The position numbers and the translations under genes were made by a program. 64,000 bases of DNA from Bryobacterales bacterium (lineage in GTDB: Bacteria; Acidobacteriota; Terriglobia; Bryobacterales; Bryobacteraceae). The notes beneath the pieces are model-generated. The model was given only the letters and a program-made list of their open reading frames with translations, did not search any database and was not told the DNA's origin. The stretch is taken from the NCBI GenBank assembly GCA_003167495.1, contig PMSX01000245.1, forward strand, positions 368-64,367, written 5' to 3'. Below are positions 51,910 to 60,611 of the stretch, piece by piece (the stretch's first letter is position 1; each line of letters begins with the position of its first letter).

Positions 51910-52132
51910 GCTCACCAGCTTTCCTATCAGTCTAATACTGAACGGAGTGCTCATGGGACTGCCGCCCACCGATATGCCGAAGCCGAGCCGCGAGTTTGTG
52001 AACGAGCGGTACACGATCCCGACTTGCAGCGTTCTTCTTCACCGGAGCGGCAGGTGTAAAAGAGAAAGGACCGGAACCGCTTCCAATCCGTGCGGCCCAG
52101 TCCCTTATTTTCGACTCGATCTAAATTCGCTC

Positions 52133-52399
52133 TTACTGCAATACCTTGCGAGCCGCTTTGGCGTCGGTAGCGGCCTTCTTTTGTGCCTGCATTTCCTTTG
52201 CCTTTGCGAATTTTTTCTGGAAACGGTCTACGCGGCCTTCTGTGTCGACCAGCTTCTGCCGGCCCGTAAAGAACGGGTGGCAGCTTGAGCAGATTTCGAC
52301 GCGCAGATCGCCTTTATGTGTGGAACGAGTGGCGAAGGATGATCCGCAGGCGCAGATTACCTTCACATTGTCATAGGCGGGGTGAATCCCGGCTTTCAT
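52133..52399 (-). CDS. rpmE: 50S ribosomal protein L31
   Basis: The 88-residue protein has [20 protein letters not shown], a Zn-binding C-x-C and CSSC, and [20 protein letters not shown], the L31 hallmark. It carries an unusually long Lys/Ala-rich tail (about 20 residues beyond the core). The ATG at 52399 is chosen for the family start. Its two zinc cysteine pairs are kept, so it is the C+ form rather than the zinc-independent paralogue. Confidence 0.96.
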   Translation of the reverse strand: MKAGIHPAYDNVKVICACGSSFATRSTHKGDLRVEICSSCHPFFTGRQKLVDTEGRVDRFQKKFAKAKEMQAQKKAATDAKAARKVLQ

Positions 52400-52457
52400 T
52401 ACTTTGGATTCCTTTCGGTTAGCTAAATACCAGCTTATCATGCCTGTATGATGCAAG

Positions 52458-52500
52458 AACCCCGGCGGTCAGGCCACGCGGGCTCTGTACCACCGGGGTT
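52458..52500 (+). terminator. GC-rich hairpin between the micro-locus and rpmE
   Basis: AACCCCGG-C-GGT pairs with ACC-A-CCGGGGTT around a 19-base loop. On the plus strand it is followed by TTGATTT, so the tract read through the stem end is TTTTGATTT; the minus strand has no T-run. It could end a plus-strand RNA or protect the 3' end of the minus-strand micro-RNA. Confidence 0.5.
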
Positions 52501-52526
52501 TTGATTTAAACACTACTCTAGATACG

Positions 52527-52649
52527 TTACGCGCGACGGGGCGGCCGGTCCACGGGAACCTCGGCCTCGTCACTGAAACGAAACCTGAACGTACGAACGG
52601 CGACTTTAAGAGTCGGCCACCTCGCGCGTGGAATGTATGCTACAGTCAC
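52527..52649 (-). CDS. Possible second small ORF of the micro-locus (40 aa)
   Basis: A GTG at 52649 overlaps the 18-codon ORF in another frame and runs 40 codons, ending FRFRFSDEAEVPVDRPPRRA. It has no Shine-Dalgarno of its own; translation might follow reinitiation or frameshifting from the first ORF. The basic-aromatic then acidic-Pro end is not low-complexity noise, but without homologues it remains a weak candidate. Confidence 0.3.
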   Translation of the reverse strand: MTVAYIPRARWPTLKVAVRTFRFRFSDEAEVPVDRPPRRA

Positions 52650-52662
52650 TACCAGAATTCAT
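52606..52662 (-). CDS. Candidate micro-ORF (18 aa) behind an extreme Shine-Dalgarno
   Basis: MNSGSDCSIHSTREVADS is encoded after an ATG at 52662 and ends with TAA (52606). It is hydrophilic with one Cys. A 21-base stretch upstream is complementary to the 16S rRNA 3' end, counting G-U pairs. A stem-loop (CGACT/AGTCG) overlaps the stop. It may be a real peptide, a leader controlling something downstream, or a by-product of an RNA whose job is to bind ribosomes. Confidence 0.4.
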   Translation of the reverse strand: MNSGSDCSIHSTREVADS

Positions 52663-52664
52663 TT

Positions 52665-52685
52665 CGACTGGACCACCTCCTTCCT
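52665..52685 (-). promoter_or_regulatory. Extended Shine-Dalgarno, complementary to the 16S rRNA 3' end
   Basis: The minus strand contains AAGGAGGTGGTCCAGTCG; with three flanking bases on its 5' side the 21-base block pairs, allowing three G-U wobbles, with the usual 16S tail (CTGGATCACCTCCTT region). On the plus strand it looks like a copy of the 16S tail. Ordinary ribosome-binding sites pair over 4-8 bases. Confidence 0.7.
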
Positions 52686-52698
52686 CAGTGATGCCTTG

Positions 52699-52727
52699 AT
52701 TGTATAAATTGTCTGCAACCCTGTCAA
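52699..52727 (-). promoter_or_regulatory. Near-consensus sigma-70 promoter for the micro-locus
   Basis: TTGACA (52722-52727), exactly 17 bases, and TACAAT (52699-52704) on the minus strand. The -35 abuts the start codon of the divergent MFS gene at 52728, so both genes share regulatory DNA. Predicted transcription begins 5-15 bases before the extended Shine-Dalgarno. Confidence 0.7.
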
Positions 52728-54011
52728 ATGAATCTTGAAGAAGAAATCGAACAAAGTTTCGAATATGCTGACCGCTCCCCACTTTGGTTGAGCGGATTCC
52801 TGGTTCTCGGAGTGCTCATTGGACTCCTTGGGTCACTGGTAGTGGCTTGGCACTACCACATCGACGTCGAACCCCAAATCATCGGCCTGCATTTTCTGGC
52901 TCTGAGCGTGGGCTACGTGCTCGCCGCCACCATAGGCAAAATTTGGGTCCGCTGGATGCCCCTGCGTACCCTCGCCCTGCTTTCCTGCGGGCTGGCCACC
53001 CTCAGTCTAAGCGCGCTCGGCATGCTGGGCCCTCCGGTTTTGCCCATCTATCGCATCATCGGTTGCGGCCTCATCGGCATAGCCGCCGGCGGGCTGTCCA
53101 CCGCGTTGCTCTATGCCTCCGAGCCCTATTTTGCCGATGCCCCCGCAGCTGCGGCCAACGTGGCGGGCTCTCTTCTCGGCTGCGGTTGTCTGCTTTCTAC
53201 CATCGTTACCGGCGCCACTTACTCACTCGGTTCTATTGACGTCTTTGGCTTCCTCATCGGCCCTCTGCAATTGGAAATGGCCGCGCTTGCCGTCATTCCC
53301 GGTCTCTTTTTCCTACTCTTTCTTGTGAATCGCTTCTCGCTTGCACGCCAGCCTGTGCGCGAACGCGAAGAAGACTTGCATCGCGAAATGCTAGCCGATT
53401 TGCGCAGCATCGCCACCGTTCTATTCAGCCTCCTGCTCTTTTTCCAGTTCGGCAATGAGTGGGCCATCGCCGGTTGGCTGCCGCTATTCCTTATTCACCG
53501 CTTCGGTCTCAACCCGGCATACGCCATTGGCATTCTCGGTTTCTATTTCTTCGCCCTCATTTTCGGCCGCCTCGTTGCCCAAGCTCTGCTCGAATGGTTC
53601 AACCATCGCAAGCTCTTGCTCGGCAGCATCGTCCTTGCCATGATCGGCTATATCGTTTTGAGCTTCGCTCAAACAGCCTTGGGCGCGCTGGTCGCGGTGG
53701 CCTTCATCGGCGCTGGCTACGCTCCTATTTATCCGCTGGTTGCCGAACGCCTTGACGACCGCTTCTCTTACCACCCCGGCTTTTGGAACGGCACCGTCTC
53801 CATCGCCATCACCGGCGCTATGTGCGCGCCCTGGGTTCTGGGCTACGTCGATCAATTCCTCGGCGTCGAGTATGTCATGGTTGTCCCCGCCCTCGGCTCC
53901 GTCGCCGTTTGCATTCTCGCCATCCTGCTCATGTACGAAGCCCATCTCATGGGCGAAAAGAAACGCGTTGGCGACGATAGCGACCCGCTTATCTCCGCCG
54001 ACGACGTATAG
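52728..54011 (+). CDS. Major facilitator superfamily transporter
   Basis: The 427-residue protein has 12 predicted spans in two halves separated by a charged cytosolic loop (ARQPVREREEDLHREMLADL). Polar/aromatic residues in the first spans and the GxLGxxxxG-like pattern (GLLGSLVVAWHY) fit sugar or metabolite porters; it precedes a rhamnulokinase gene, so a sugar such as rhamnose or fucose is a possible substrate, by context only. The ATG has no Shine-Dalgarno and lies next to the promoter of the divergent micro-locus. It may begin transcription close to the start codon. Confidence 0.85.
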   Translation: MNLEEEIEQSFEYADRSPLWLSGFLVLGVLIGLLGSLVVAWHYHIDVEPQIIGLHFLALSVGYVLAATIGKIWVRWMPLRTLALLSCGLATLSLSALGMLGPPVLPIYRIIGCGLIGIAAGGLSTALLYASEPYFADAPAAAANVAGSLLGCGCLLSTIVTGATYSLGSIDVFGFLIGPLQLEMAALAVIPGLFFLLFLVNRFSLARQPVREREEDLHREMLADLRSIATVLFSLLLFFQFGNEWAIAGWLPLFLIHRFGLNPAYAIGILGFYFFALIFGRLVAQALLEWFNHRKLLLGSIVLAMIGYIVLSFAQTALGALVAVAFIGAGYAPIYPLVAERLDDRFSYHPGFWNGTVSIAITGAMCAPWVLGYVDQFLGVEYVMVVPALGSVAVCILAILLMYEAHLMGEKKRVGDDSDPLISADDV

Positions 54012-54079
54012 CCGAAGCCAGTAGCACGCGTCGTCTCCAAACCGGCCTTCGCTCAGGGTGAAGATATACTCAACTTTCA

Positions 54080-55525
54080 ATGACCGCGAAGCGAAGTTAT
54101 CTAGCCTTGGATCTTGGAGCAGAAAGTGGACGCGCCATGTTGGCGCATTTAGCGGATCACCGCCTCGAACTTGCTGAGTTGCACCGTTTTCCCAACATTC
54201 CAGTCCGTCTCACCACCGGCCTTTATTGGGACACGCTCCGCCTCTTCCACGAAATGTGTGAAGGCATCCGTGTCGCCGCCAAGACGGTCGATCAGCTCGA
54301 TGGCATCGCGGTCGATACCTGGGGCGTCGATTTCGGCCTTCTCAGCGCGGAAGGCGTGCTACTCGATAATCCTCGACACTACCGCGACTCCCGAACTCAC
54401 GGCGCAATCAAACAAGTCTTCGAACGAGTTCCACGCGCGGAAATATTCCAGAACACCGGCGTCCAGTTTATGGAGATTAATTCGCTCTATCAACTCTTCG
54501 CCGCCCAGCGCGACATGCCCAAGACGCTGGCGCAGGCGTCGCACCTGCTTTTCATGCCCGACCTGTTCAATTACTTTTTGACCGGTGCTGTTCGCGCCGA
54601 GAGAACCATTGCCAGCACCTCGCAGTTCTATGATCCCGTAAAGAAGCAGTTCGCCACCGACATGTTGCGCAAGCTCGGCCTGCATGCAGGCTATCTCGCG
54701 CCTCTGGTCGACCCCGGCGCGGATCTTGGTCCTGTGCTGCCATATGTAGCCGAGTACTGCGATCTCAAACAGGAGACCAGCGTGTTCGCCACCGGCTCGC
54801 ATGATACCGCCTCCGCCGTGGCAGCCGTCCCCGCTCGCGCCGGCGAGAACTGGTGTTACATCAGTTCCGGCACCTGGTCACTCATGGGAGTGGAACTAAA
54901 TGAGCCAGTCATTAATGATGCTTCGCTCCAGGCTAACTTCACCAATGAAGCGGGCGTGCAAAATCGCATTCGCTTTCTGAAAAATATTCCGGGCCTCTGG
55001 GTGCTTCAGGAGTGCCGGCGAGTTTGGGAGCGCGAAGGCCAGGAATTCTCATACGCCCAACTCACCGCCGCCGCCGCCGAAGCCAAGCCTATCCCCACCG
55101 TGCTGGATCTCGATGAATTCGTTTCTCCCGGCAACCACCCGCAGAGGATCAAAGAGTATTGTCAAAAGACCGGACAGCAAACGCCCGCCGACATCCCCTC
55201 CACCACGCGTGTCATTTTGCACAGTTTGGCGGCGCGCTACAAGCAGGTTCTCGAATCGCTCGAGGCGTTGACCGGCCGCAAACTCGAAGTCATTCATATT
55301 ATCGGCGGCGGCTCGCGTAATACGCTGCTCAACCAGCTCACTGCCGACGTCACGGGCCGAATTGTCATAGCTGGTCCCGCCGAAGCCACAGCTGCCGGCA
55401 ACGCACTCACCCAAGCAATGGGCACCGGCCACATTGGATCGCTCGAGGAACTCCGCGCCGTGATCAGAAATTCGTTCGAGGTCGAAGAGTTTCGACCTGC
55501 AACCAGCAGTGGCGCCGCCAGTTGA
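54080..55525 (+). CDS. rhaB: Rhamnulokinase (FGGY family)
   Basis: The 481-residue carbohydrate kinase has YLALDLGAESGRAML (phosphate 1), VDTWGVDFGLL, VFATGSHDTASAV and the adenosine segment VIHIIGGGSRNTLLNQLTA with AGPAEATAAGNALTQAMGTG. It phosphorylates L-rhamnulose in rhamnose breakdown; the RhaB pattern of GSHDT and IGGGSRN is distinctive. Other rhamnose genes are not in the window. TATACT ends 9 bases before the ATG, so the mRNA is nearly leaderless. Confidence 0.9.
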   Translation: MTAKRSYLALDLGAESGRAMLAHLADHRLELAELHRFPNIPVRLTTGLYWDTLRLFHEMCEGIRVAAKTVDQLDGIAVDTWGVDFGLLSAEGVLLDNPRHYRDSRTHGAIKQVFERVPRAEIFQNTGVQFMEINSLYQLFAAQRDMPKTLAQASHLLFMPDLFNYFLTGAVRAERTIASTSQFYDPVKKQFATDMLRKLGLHAGYLAPLVDPGADLGPVLPYVAEYCDLKQETSVFATGSHDTASAVAAVPARAGENWCYISSGTWSLMGVELNEPVINDASLQANFTNEAGVQNRIRFLKNIPGLWVLQECRRVWEREGQEFSYAQLTAAAAEAKPIPTVLDLDEFVSPGNHPQRIKEYCQKTGQQTPADIPSTTRVILHSLAARYKQVLESLEALTGRKLEVIHIIGGGSRNTLLNQLTADVTGRIVIAGPAEATAAGNALTQAMGTGHIGSLEELRAVIRNSFEVEEFRPATSSGAAS

Positions 55526-55669
55526 TCGGATCTTTCGGAGGCCGAAAAAGCGGCGACCCATAAGGGCTAAACTTAGGCACCGCCAGCCGGGAGCGTTTAG
55601 CAATAAGGGCGGATAAGGACCGGATTCCTCAGCCGAAGGGGTTCGTCAACAGATGGCACTAGACTAAAT

Positions 55670-56056
55670 TCAAAGCGGATCGAATTGTGGCCGATATCCA
55701 TCGCTTGCACGAAATGACTTGTAATACCACTTCAGTTCCTTAGCTTCCTTCTCGTGCCCTATCAGAAACAGATACTCGGTATCCTTGTGCTCCTCACCTA
55801 GGCTCATGAGTACGCGGTCCCAAGTGGGCCTGATTGTTTCCTCGCATATCAACCTTAAAGCTTCGTCACAGTTTTCATAATTTCTGTATCGAGTGTACGT
55901 AATGCCCACCTTTAGGCGACTACGCACTGAGATCAGTTTCTGCACTTCTTGCTCAAATCCCCTTGAGTCGTTCTCGTGCTCAACCGCCACCAACATTGGA
56001 GCCCAGTGCGGTTGCCGCGACAAGACTGCATCAAGGTGTAATGGCTCGCCATCCAT
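55670..56056 (-). CDS. Hypothetical protein, possibly N-terminally truncated nuclease-like
   Basis: The 128-residue frame has a PMLVAVEHENDSRGFEQEVQ stretch with E-x-E (VAVEHEN), a pattern seen in PD-(D/E)xK-like proteins, and a C-terminal region RVLMSLGEEHKDTEYLFLIG. It starts at an ATG (MDGEPLHLDAV) without a clear Shine-Dalgarno; the frame continues open for some codons upstream before a stop. Upstream DNA in another frame is also open, consistent with decay of a longer gene. Function unknown. Confidence 0.5.
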   Translation of the reverse strand: MDGEPLHLDAVLSRQPHWAPMLVAVEHENDSRGFEQEVQKLISVRSRLKVGITYTRYRNYENCDEALRLICEETIRPTWDRVLMSLGEEHKDTEYLFLIGHEKEAKELKWYYKSFRASDGYRPQFDPL

Positions 56057-56418
56057 GTAATCAAGCGAAGCTGCCTTGCGACCTGAACAAGAACGGGTTC
56101 ACAATCCCGGATCTGTTCTGGACAAGCCGTTATTTTGCGGAGGATCAGACGGGTGAAGAGAGCCGGCTTTGAGAAGTGCTCCTTCTTATCGGCAGTTGGA
56201 TCGTACCTTTACAGCGGAAAAGTGATAGGCTGCAAAATCGCCAAGTCGCGCAGCTGTGCCTGTGCCCTTCAAGATGCGACCACCCCTGTCTAAACTGGCC
56301 TCGAAAAAATCGATTCGGATCGCTAACTTAACGCTTACCGGGGTGGCGTCCCTTTCTCAAAGGGCGCAGGAAAAGCGTCTTATGCGGAACGAACGCAATT
56401 CTGCGCCACGCACCCAAA
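56057..56418 (+). other. Non-coding stretch between two minus-strand genes
   Basis: No credible gene, tRNA or strong hairpin was seen. Open frames exist on both strands but show no recognisable protein pattern. Confidence 0.4.
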
Positions 56419-57375
56419 CTAAGTCGACTTCACAAACCCATCCAGCTGCGCCATCTCATTCACACTCAGCCGGAAATTCATCGCACCCGACGTCCCATGC
56501 ACCTGATCCGCCTTCCGCAACCCCACAATCGCCGCTGTCACTGCCGGATTGTTTAGCACCCAAGCCAGCGCCACTTCCCCTGGCTCTTTCCCATGCGCCA
56601 CACCAATCCTGCGCAACAAATCCACCAACTGCAGATTCCGGCTAAGCTTCGGCTCCTGAAAATCGGCGTCCCTGCTCCGCCAGTCATTCTCCGGCAAACG
56701 CAGCGCCCGCTCGCGCGTCATTTTTCCAGTCAACAAACCCGCCCGCATGGGTGAATAGCAAATCACCCCAATCCCATTCGCCTTCACAAACGGCAAAATC
56801 TCCGGCTCAATCTTGCGGACTAGGAGCGAATAGGGCGGCTGTAGTGACGTAATCGGCGCAATCTTCATCGCCCGCTTCATCTGTTCTACGTTGAAGTTCG
56901 AAACGCCAATCCAGCGCACCTTACCCTCCTCTTTGAGTCGCGCCATCTCCGTCCAACCCTCTTCAATGTCTGCATCAGGCTCCGGCCAGTGGAGCTGATA
57001 TAGGTCAATCACATCCACGCCCAGCCGCTGCAAACTGTTCTCACACTCTTTGCGAATCGACTCAGCCTTCAGACTCGGGTAGATCTGCCCGTTCTCGTCC
57101 CATCTGCGTTCACACTTCGTAAAAATCAGCGGCTTCTTGCTAACGCCCCGCACGGCTTCGCCGACAACTTCCTCCGAATGGCCCAGACCATAGACGGCGG
57201 CAGTGTCAATCCAATTAAATCCGGAATCAATCGCCGCGCGAATCGCACCTACCGAATCGGCATCGTCCTGGTCTCCCCACGAAAACTTCCATCCTGCGCC
57301 GCCAATCGCCCACGCGCCAACGCCTAATGGCGTAATATGCAAATCACTGTTTCCGAGTTTCCTCAAGTCTGTCAT
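56419..57375 (-). CDS. Aldo/keto reductase
   Basis: The 318-residue barrel protein has the AKR catalytic tetrad context FNWIDTAAVYGLGHSEEVVG (Asp, Tyr), FTKCERRW (Lys) and LYQLHWPEPD (His), and the C-terminal NADP site AAIVGLRKADQVHG. It differs from the AKR at 30325 (other AKR branch). Substrate unknown. Start MTDLRKLGNSDL fits the family. Confidence 0.93.
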   Translation of the reverse strand: MTDLRKLGNSDLHITPLGVGAWAIGGAGWKFSWGDQDDADSVGAIRAAIDSGFNWIDTAAVYGLGHSEEVVGEAVRGVSKKPLIFTKCERRWDENGQIYPSLKAESIRKECENSLQRLGVDVIDLYQLHWPEPDADIEEGWTEMARLKEEGKVRWIGVSNFNVEQMKRAMKIAPITSLQPPYSLLVRKIEPEILPFVKANGIGVICYSPMRAGLLTGKMTRERALRLPENDWRSRDADFQEPKLSRNLQLVDLLRRIGVAHGKEPGEVALAWVLNNPAVTAAIVGLRKADQVHGTSGAMNFRLSVNEMAQLDGFVKST

Positions 57376-57659
57376 TGGATCGAGTAAGTTCCTCTCATCG
57401 TTGATTTTCTCGCACGTGTCGACGCCAAAACCTTGCCGCCTTAAACACAGTCTCTTCGCAAGCGCTACGTGCTGTATTCCGTGCCAGAGGTTTCGGCACT
57501 AAGTTACCAAATCGCCCTCAAATCAGCGCAAAACGGCAAACACACTAAGCCGCAAAGAGCAATGTTCGCAACACATTTTTCCGGGTAATCTCGAATCATG
57601 CAAGACGGAGCGCAAACAAAAAAGCGCCCGCAACAAAAACTACCACGGAGACCGAACTC

Positions 57660-57992
57660 ATGAAATTCATTCTTTCTTTTCTCACTGCCACGACGCTTCT
57701 TTCCGCAGGCTCCTCTTCTAACTTGAACCTGGGCAACGCCGCACTCACGCCAACTGTACTTTGTACGCCATCAAACAACTTGACCCCGCCCGCGCCGGTT
57801 GTCTTTCAATGCGCACCACTCCCTGTCACTCCTCCAAAATCCCCCGTGCCTGTCATCCCAGTTCCCAATACTCCCGGAAGCAAGTGCCCGGACCCGACTC
57901 CCACGTCGGCCACGCCAGAGCCCTCTTCGTATGCCTTGCTCGGCGCCGGTCTGATGACCGCGGGCCTTGCTCGCAAATTCCGCAAAAAGTAA
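57660..57992 (+). CDS. PEP-CTERM sorting-domain protein, Pro-rich
   Basis: The 110-residue exported protein has a signal peptide (FILSFLTATTLLSAG), a Pro/Thr-rich middle with three Cys (LCTPS, FQCAP, SKCPD) and the terminal signal PEPSSYALLGAGLMTAGLAR followed by KFRKK. GGAG lies 9 bases before the ATG. It should be retained at the surface by an exosortase. It is a second PEP-CTERM gene in this window. Confidence 0.85.
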   Translation: MKFILSFLTATTLLSAGSSSNLNLGNAALTPTVLCTPSNNLTPPAPVVFQCAPLPVTPPKSPVPVIPVPNTPGSKCPDPTPTSATPEPSSYALLGAGLMTAGLARKFRKK

Positions 57993-58069
57993 CTCGGCAC
58001 TTCGCTCACCAACAAGTTTTCCCTGGAGCCGGAACGGTCCAAACGAACCGTCGCGCGGCTCCTTTCCTT

Positions 58070-59527
58070 TTACTCATCGAACCTTGGCCGCTCCCGTCCT
58101 TTCGCACGCAACTCCCAGTCATAACCTCCTCCTGTGCCACAGACCGGTAACTCACTCCCGCGATAGAAACTCAGCCCATACGCCCATTCCCGATTGATCC
58201 CGCCATCGCAAATCGTCACATTCCTTCGCTGCACCTCCCGCCACAGCCCGCGCGCCGAAACTCTTTCGTCCAACACACGATACGCCGTCACCTTCAGCAG
58301 AATTCCTCCCGCTACTACACACAGCACGAGCAACACGCTCAGCCATGACCTCCGCCCCAGCAAAAGTGCGGCCAGCGGCGCCGCTACATAAAACAGCTCT
58401 GTCGGACCAAGGTGCCCCAACTGAAATGCGCTAACTTTACCCGCCGCCAGTGCATTCGGCAATCCCTTCGCTATAAGTGGAATCAAGGCAATTAGGACCG
58501 CCGGCCCCACCAGCCACTTCTTGCCCAATTCAGCAAATGTCCGCCCCTCAAACTCCGCGCCCAGCAGCACAAAGAGCGCCGGCAGCAACGGAAGCAAATA
58601 TCCAGGGAGCTTGTTCATCGAGACACTGAAAAAAACAAATCCAAACAAAGCTGTCGCCAGTAATAGACCTCGTCGTTCGTCCCATCGCGCGCGCCAGCTT
58701 AGAAAAATCGCGAACATGGGCGTCCACGGAAATAACGCTGCTAGCAGAACGGGCGCATAGTAATACCAAGGCTGCACGTGCTGTAAGGAGTTCGAATACA
58801 CCCTTGAAAATTGTTGATTTATGAAAAGTACATTCACAAACGCCATGCCGTGCCGAAGATACATAGCGCAGTACCAAGGCCCAGCCACCGCCAAGAACGC
58901 GCCCGCCGCCCACCACCACGCTCGCCACCAGCGCCGCAGAAACCAAGCCATTGGCAAGGCAAGCGCCAACGGCACCAAAGCTTTCGCCAGCACCGCCATT
59001 CCCAGACACACGCCCACACCTACAAACCGCAACGTTACACCCTGCGTTTCCGGCTCTTCACGCAGCAGCGGCAGCGCCAACAGCAAGGCCAGCGAGAAAA
59101 AAACTGCCATCGGCAAATCCGTCAAACAGAAATTGCTGTAAGCCACCCAGCCCGCGCTCGTCCCTAGCAAACTAATCGAAACCGCCGACGCTTCCCCTCC
59201 AAACTCCCGCGCCACTAACCACGCCGCCACCGCCAAAAACGCCAGACTCAATAGCGCCACCGGCAACCGCGCCGCCACCTCCGGCTTCTGCCCCGTCGCA
59301 AAGAAAGCAGCACTCATCCAATACAACAGCGGCGGTTTCTCAAACCACGGCGATCCCCACAAATACGGCGTCACCAGATTGCCGCTGCGCGCCATCGCCT
59401 GCCCAATCGCGGCATACCGCGGCTCATCCGTACTCATCATGCCAACTCCATTCAGGTTGTACAGATAAAAGCAGCCGATCGCGAGCGCGCACGTAGCCAA
59501 CGGCAAATAACGGCGGGAAGAAGACAA
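58070..59527 (-). CDS. GT39/ArnT-like membrane glycosyltransferase
   Basis: At least 485 residues with about 11 membrane spans and the first-loop acidic motif (MMSTDEPRYAAIGQAMA) that binds the donor in PMT/ArnT enzymes, followed by GSPWFEKPPLLYWMSAAFFA. They use polyprenyl-phosphate sugars to modify lipid A, proteins or cell-wall polymers on the periplasmic side. The start is uncertain: the frame is open to 59644 but that would overlap the divergent DsbA-like gene; TTG 59527 is preferred. The C-terminal soluble part is short. Confidence 0.85.
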   Translation of the reverse strand: MSSSRRYLPLATCALAIGCFYLYNLNGVGMMSTDEPRYAAIGQAMARSGNLVTPYLWGSPWFEKPPLLYWMSAAFFATGQKPEVAARLPVALLSLAFLAVAAWLVAREFGGEASAVSISLLGTSAGWVAYSNFCLTDLPMAVFFSLALLLALPLLREEPETQGVTLRFVGVGVCLGMAVLAKALVPLALALPMAWFLRRWWRAWWWAAGAFLAVAGPWYCAMYLRHGMAFVNVLFINQQFSRVYSNSLQHVQPWYYYAPVLLAALFPWTPMFAIFLSWRARWDERRGLLLATALFGFVFFSVSMNKLPGYLLPLLPALFVLLGAEFEGRTFAELGKKWLVGPAVLIALIPLIAKGLPNALAAGKVSAFQLGHLGPTELFYVAAPLAALLLGRRSWLSVLLVLCVVAGGILLKVTAYRVLDERVSARGLWREVQRRNVTICDGGINREWAYGLSFYRGSELPVCGTGGGYDWELRAKGRERPRFDE

Positions 59528-59586
59528 AAACCAGTATAAGAGCAGCCCTCTTTCGTACCGCGGAACGTGTAAACTGAAACGGGAAC

Positions 59587-60513
59587 ATGCTGAAAACCAG
59601 TCTCGCCGGCTTCGCTCTGCTTTTTTTCCTGGCTTACGCCTCACCCGCCGCCGAACCCACGCCCCCGAAAATCGATCGCGCCCAATGGGAAACCTTCATC
59701 CGTTACGCCGAAGGCTTCCTGCCCGCCGTCAAGTTCGAAGTAGACGACCCCCAACCCACCTCCTTCCCCGGCTTCTTTGAGGTGGTCGTCCACTTATCGA
59801 GCGGTGAAAACAAACTCGACCGCCATTACTTCCTCAGCGCCGATGGCCACAGCATCGTCAACGGCACCCTTTGGAATCTCAACGAAAGCCCCTTTGCCGA
59901 AAGTTTGAAGCTCCTCCCCAAAGATGGCTATTCCTTCGGTCCGCCTGACGCGCCCGTCACCATCGTTTTGTTCAGCGATTTTGAGTGCCCCTACTGCAGC
60001 CAGTTGGCCAAAACCATCCGCACTGAACTGCCCAAGAAAGATGCCGACAAAGTCCGCGTCATCTTCACAGACTTCCCCCTGAGCTCAATCCACCCCTGGG
60101 CCCGCGCGGCCGCCGAAAGCGCCCATTGCCTCGCCGACCAAAAACTCGCCGCCTTCTGGGCCTTTCATGATTGGATCTTCGAACACCAAAAAGAAGTCAA
60201 CCCCGGCAACCTGCGCGAGAAAACCATCGACATCGCCAAACAGCAATCTCTCGATGAAGCCAAAGTCGCTACGTGCCTCGATACCCACGCCCCCGCCGCG
60301 CAAATAGAAAAAAGCATTCAACTCGGCCACCTCCTCCAGGTTCAGCAAACGCCCACCTTCTTCGTCAACGGTCGCATCGAAACAGGCGCACTCCCCCCGG
60401 ATCGCCTCTCCGCTCTGATCGATTTTGAATTGAACCGGCCGAAGGAATTTTCGACAACCACTGCGACCGAAAGATGCTGCGAGGTCACTATCCCGAAAGT
60501 TGGAGGAAAGTAA
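59587..60513 (+). CDS. DsbA-like thioredoxin-fold protein
   Basis: The 308-residue exported protein has a signal peptide (LAGFALLFFLAYASPAA), an N-terminal domain and a DsbA-type domain with FSDFECPYCSQLAK (CPYC redox site) and the cis-Pro loop QQTPTFFVNGR. It probably forms or isomerises disulfides in the periplasm. A second Cys pair may be structural (HCLAD, TCLD). Substrate unknown. Confidence 0.9.
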   Translation: MLKTSLAGFALLFFLAYASPAAEPTPPKIDRAQWETFIRYAEGFLPAVKFEVDDPQPTSFPGFFEVVVHLSSGENKLDRHYFLSADGHSIVNGTLWNLNESPFAESLKLLPKDGYSFGPPDAPVTIVLFSDFECPYCSQLAKTIRTELPKKDADKVRVIFTDFPLSSIHPWARAAAESAHCLADQKLAAFWAFHDWIFEHQKEVNPGNLREKTIDIAKQQSLDEAKVATCLDTHAPAAQIEKSIQLGHLLQVQQTPTFFVNGRIETGALPPDRLSALIDFELNRPKEFSTTTATERCCEVTIPKVGGK

Positions 60514-60611
60514 GGTGCAGGACTTTTCTTATAGATCCAGATGACGGCGTAAACACTAGCATTCGGGCGATACTTGCCGATAGAGAATTTGTAGCCACAG
60601 CGAGCAAACTC

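Noticed and set aside
52458-52500. tRNA or riboswitch near rpmE
   Set aside because: Only one simple hairpin is present; no tRNA cloverleaf or known riboswitch core.
53484-54080. 198-codon frame antisense to the MFS gene
   Set aside because: Acidic low-complexity content typical of antisense shadows; the MFS spans on the plus strand are clear.
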